Notes under the pieces: generated by a model
Database searches by the model: none
Told to the model about the DNA's origin: nothing
Seen by the model: the letters and a program-made list of their open reading frames with translations, nothing else
Made by a program: the position numbers and the translations under genes
Source: Candidatus Aminicenantota bacterium
GTDB lineage: Bacteria; Acidobacteriota; Aminicenantia; Aminicenantales; Aminicenantaceae
Direction: 5' to 3'
Assembly (NCBI GenBank): GCA_030620655.1
Contig: JAUXEH010000025.1
Coordinates: 1-16,388, forward strand
DNA length: 16,388 nt
In this document: positions 14,993 to 16,388 of the stretch, in pieces
Layout: the number at the start of each line of letters is the position of its first letter
How positions within the stretch are numbered: position 1 is the stretch's first letter

Positions 14993-15523
14993 CTAGATCT
15001 TCTCTACCTGTAAGAACTCGAGCTCAACAGGAGTGGAACGCCCGAAAATGGTCACCATGACCTTAAGGGTGTCGCGCTCGTGATTGACTTCTTCCACGAT
15101 GCCGTTAAAATTGAAGAACGGGCCGTCGATGATGCGGACAGCCTCTCCCCTTTCGAACGAATGCTTGGGCTTGGGCTTCTCCGACGTGCTCTCCATATGC
15201 TCGATGATCTGGTTGACCTCGTCCTTGCTCAAAGGGGTGGGCCTCTTACCCGACCCGACAAAACCCGTGACCTTGGGAGTCTCCCGGATGATCAACCAGT
15301 TTTCATCGCTCATCTCCATCTCGATCAGGATGTAGCCCGGATAGGATCTCTTGGTGGAGACCACCTTTTTCCCACCCTTGATTTCGACCACTCCCTCCGT
15401 TGGTATGATGATGCGGCCGACCTGTTCTCCCATGTCCAACTCCGCGGCCCGCTGACGGATTGACTCCGTCACGAATTTCTCGAACCCGGAGTAGGTGTGT
15501 ACCACGTACCAATTTTTTGTCAT
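14993..15523 (-). CDS. nusG: Transcription termination/antitermination protein NusG
   Basis: NusG binds RNA polymerase across the cleft, reduces pausing, and links it to Rho or to ribosomal S10. The 176-residue protein has an NGN domain (residues 1 to about 110, with NWYVVHTYSGFEKFV and the YPGYILIEM strand) and a C-terminal KOW domain (about 124-175, GEAVRIIDGPFFNFNGIVEEV). I chose the ATG at 15523 because the NusG family begins MxKxWYVVHTYSG; an upstream in-frame ATG at 15571 would add 16 unrelated residues and overlap secE by 35 nt. The Shine-Dalgarno is weak and the gap to secE is only 13 nt, so translation may depend on coupling to secE. Confidence 0.96.
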   Translation of the reverse strand: MTKNWYVVHTYSGFEKFVTESIRQRAAELDMGEQVGRIIIPTEGVVEIKGGKKVVSTKRSYPGYILIEMEMSDENWLIIRETPKVTGFVGSGKRPTPLSKDEVNQIIEHMESTSEKPKPKHSFERGEAVRIIDGPFFNFNGIVEEVNHERDTLKVMVTIFGRSTPVELEFLQVEKI

Positions 15524-15536
15524 TATTTTACTCGTC

Positions 15537-15749
15537 TTATAAAAATAAGCTTTCGATGTTGGAAATCGCATAGGAAAAGATCAAATCCATGATATACAGG
15601 TAGACTCCGAAAAATATGGTAGCCAGGATGACCACGATGGTGGTGCTGTATACTTCGTTGCGCGACGGCCAAGTGACTTTCTTGATCTCCGCCCTGACTT
15701 CCCTGAGAAAGGGGCCTAACCTTTTATACCATCTGACCTTTTTGCTCAT
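15537..15749 (-). CDS. secE: Preprotein translocase subunit SecE
   Basis: SecE is the small clamp subunit of the SecYEG protein-export channel in the inner membrane. The 70-residue form has the conserved cytoplasmic amphipathic segment EVRAEIKKVTWPSRNEV (about 17-33) and a single transmembrane helix (about 36-58), the usual short form as opposed to the three-helix E. coli form. The ATG at 15749 has AAGGA 6 nt upstream. It lies about 100 nt after tRNA-Trp, the common placement in bacteria. Confidence 0.95.
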   Translation of the reverse strand: MSKKVRWYKRLGPFLREVRAEIKKVTWPSRNEVYSTTIVVILATIFFGVYLYIMDLIFSYAISNIESLFL

Positions 15750-15852
15750 CTGAATTCCTTATATATATAAAGTTATTTCCGGCTCGGCAATGGCGGTGTT
15801 TGACCTCCCTGCAAAATCCGGATTCTATATGAAGGGGTGAGGATGATTCGCT

Positions 15853-15929
15853 TGGCAGGTGAGGCAGGACTCGAACCCGCAACCTTCGGTTTTGGAGACC
15901 GATGCTCTAGCCAGTTGAGCTACTCACCT
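15853..15929 (-). tRNA. tRNA-Trp (anticodon CCA)
   Basis: The 77-nt cloverleaf can be drawn by hand. The acceptor stem pairs AGGTGAG with CTCACCT without mismatch; the D stem is GCTC/GAGC; the anticodon stem TCGGT/ACCGA encloses the loop CTCCAAA with anticodon CCA; the variable loop has 5 nt; the T stem GCGGG/CCTGC has one G-U pair and the loop TTCGAGT. Discriminator G and the 3' CCA are encoded in the DNA. It is the first gene after the promoter at 15946-15974 and is co-transcribed with secE-nusG. Confidence 0.97.
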
Positions 15930-15945
15930 GTATTGTCACCCATTC

Positions 15946-15974
15946 ATTATAGCGGCCCGCCAGCCTGCTGCCAA
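15946..15974 (-). promoter_or_regulatory. Sigma70-type promoter of tRNA-Trp-secE-nusG
   Basis: On the minus strand TTGGCA (15969-15974, five of six consensus) is followed by a 17-nt spacer and a perfect TATAAT (15946-15951). The predicted transcription start, about 7 nt downstream, is roughly 10 nt before the tRNA 5' end. It probably drives the whole tRNA-Trp to rpoC unit, because I see no other convincing promoter or terminator until the rpoC-rpsL gap. Confidence 0.85.
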
Positions 15975-16023
15975 TCGACACTCAGGTCACCAATGGACTC
16001 GAGCTGATCACACTGGCGTCCGG

Positions 16024-16173
16024 TTACTTTACCTCCTTATGCAGTGTATGCTTCCGGTCGAACCTGCAGTATTTTTTCAACTGTAGTTTTTCGGTATGCT
16101 GCTTTTTATTGCGTGTGGTGGTGTAGTTCCGCCGCTTGCATTCGGTGCATTGAAGGATCACGATGTCTCGCAT
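16024..16173 (-). CDS. rpmG: 50S ribosomal protein L33
   Basis: L33 is a small protein of the large subunit near the E site. The 49-residue protein has the family pattern ILQCTECKRRNYTTTRNKKQ and KKYCRFDRKHTLHKE. Zinc-binding L33 proteins have two CxxC pairs; here the first is intact (C9, C12), but the second has C36 followed by Asp39 in place of the fourth cysteine. The ATG at 16173 was chosen from the family N terminus; a longer in-frame start at 16257 would reach into tuf. The Shine-Dalgarno is weak. It lies 52 nt after the tuf stop, and no terminator is seen in the 94 nt between it and tRNA-Trp. Confidence 0.95.
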   Translation of the reverse strand: MRDIVILQCTECKRRNYTTTRNKKQHTEKLQLKKYCRFDRKHTLHKEVK

Positions 16174-16225
16174 TTTCTTTCTCGCTCTGTTTAGTGCTTC
16201 CTTATGATGACGGTTGTACCACAGG

Positions 16226-16388
16226 TCATTCCATGATCTCGGTGATGGTGCCGGCACCCACCGTGCGGCTGCCTTCCCGGATGGCGAAACGCTGGCCCGT
16301 CTCCATCGCCACCGGAATGATCAGAGTGATCTCCAGGTTCGTGTTGTCGCCGGGCATCACCATCTCCACTCCCGACTCCAGCTTCATC
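16226..16388 (-). CDS. tuf: Elongation factor Tu, 3' part (second copy, cut by the right edge)
   Basis: The last 53 codons and TGA stop of an EF-Tu gene. It contains the end of domain III (MKLESGVEMVMPGDN, FAIREGSRTVGAG) and ends TEIME. The first 117 nt seen here are identical to the left edge of the window, so it is either a second tuf copy upstream of rpmG-secE, as in many bacteria, or the end of the same gene if the sequence has been closed or collapsed at a repeat. It lies 52 nt upstream of rpmG. Confidence 0.95.
   Translation of the reverse strand, partial: MKLESGVEMVMPGDNTNLEITLIIPVAMETGQRFAIREGSRTVGAGTITEIME
16272..16388. repeat. Right copy of the perfect 117-nt terminal direct repeat
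   Basis: Identical to positions 1-117. It ends exactly at the window edge, so the true length of the shared tuf sequence cannot be seen. This looks like an assembly overlap at a duplicated gene, not a biological terminal repeat. Confidence 0.97.

Noticed and set aside
15524..15571. Longer nusG start at 15571
   Set aside because: It adds 16 residues without family similarity and overlaps secE; the ATG at 15523 gives the canonical NusG N terminus.
15750..15790. Second promoter directly before secE (TTGCCG-N17-TATATA)
   Set aside because: Only four of six matches in each box, and the start would fall almost on the Shine-Dalgarno; the AT-rich run is likely just an unstructured ribosome binding region.
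1..16388. A true circular plasmid or phage genome
   Set aside because: No replication, partition, mobilisation or structural genes; the content is the essential core operon, and the terminal repeat lies in a commonly duplicated gene.

Overview
This window is a conserved bacterial housekeeping block: the joined tuf-secE-nusG-rplKAJL-rpoBC and str (rpsL-rpsG-fusA-tuf) region. Every gene lies on the minus strand, so transcription runs from the right edge to the left. In that order the genes are: the 3' end of one tuf copy, rpmG, tRNA-Trp(CCA), secE, nusG, rplK, rplA, rplJ, rplL, rpoB, rpoC, rpsL, rpsG, fusA, and the first 384 codons of a tuf gene that runs off the left edge. No mobile element, CRISPR array, defence gene or accessory cargo is visible, and the long plus-strand open frames are antisense shadows of these genes.

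The organism is a moderately GC-rich bacterium that is hard to place exactly from sequence alone. RpoC carries the large insertion in the trigger loop (SI3 type) found in many Gram-negative lineages. RpoB carries an eight-cysteine double zinc-ribbon insertion near its N terminus. From memory, with no search run, that RpoB insertion and the general RpoB/RpoC wording most resemble Acidobacteriota and relatives such as Aminicenantes. This is an inference.

Region by region: 16226-16388 is the tuf 3' end, followed by rpmG. A near-consensus sigma70-type promoter at 15946-15974 starts a transcription unit with tRNA-Trp, secE, nusG and the four stalk/L1-region ribosomal proteins, running with very short gaps or overlaps into rpoB and rpoC (these two overlap by 4 nt). 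A second near-consensus, extended -10 promoter at 4296-4324 lies in the 115-nt rpoC-rpsL gap and drives rpsL-rpsG-fusA-tuf. No intrinsic terminator is visible anywhere. There is no gene-free stretch above 300 bases.

Together the genes supply elongation factors (EF-Tu, EF-G), the factor-binding stalk of the large subunit (L10, L7/L12, L11), L1 and L33, decoding-centre and head proteins of the small subunit (S12, S7), the RNA polymerase catalytic core, the elongation factor NusG, and the SecE translocon subunit.

Notable points: (1) the first and last 117 nt of the window are identical and both lie in tuf, so the sequence looks circular but is most likely a linear chromosomal segment bounded by two tuf copies; (2) the RpoB zinc-ribbon insertion; (3) rplL has two in-frame starts, each with a strong Shine-Dalgarno; (4) tuf has codon usage unlike its neighbours; (5) EF-G, EF-Tu and L33 each have unusual residues at normally conserved positions. 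I did not find a previously undescribed system here.
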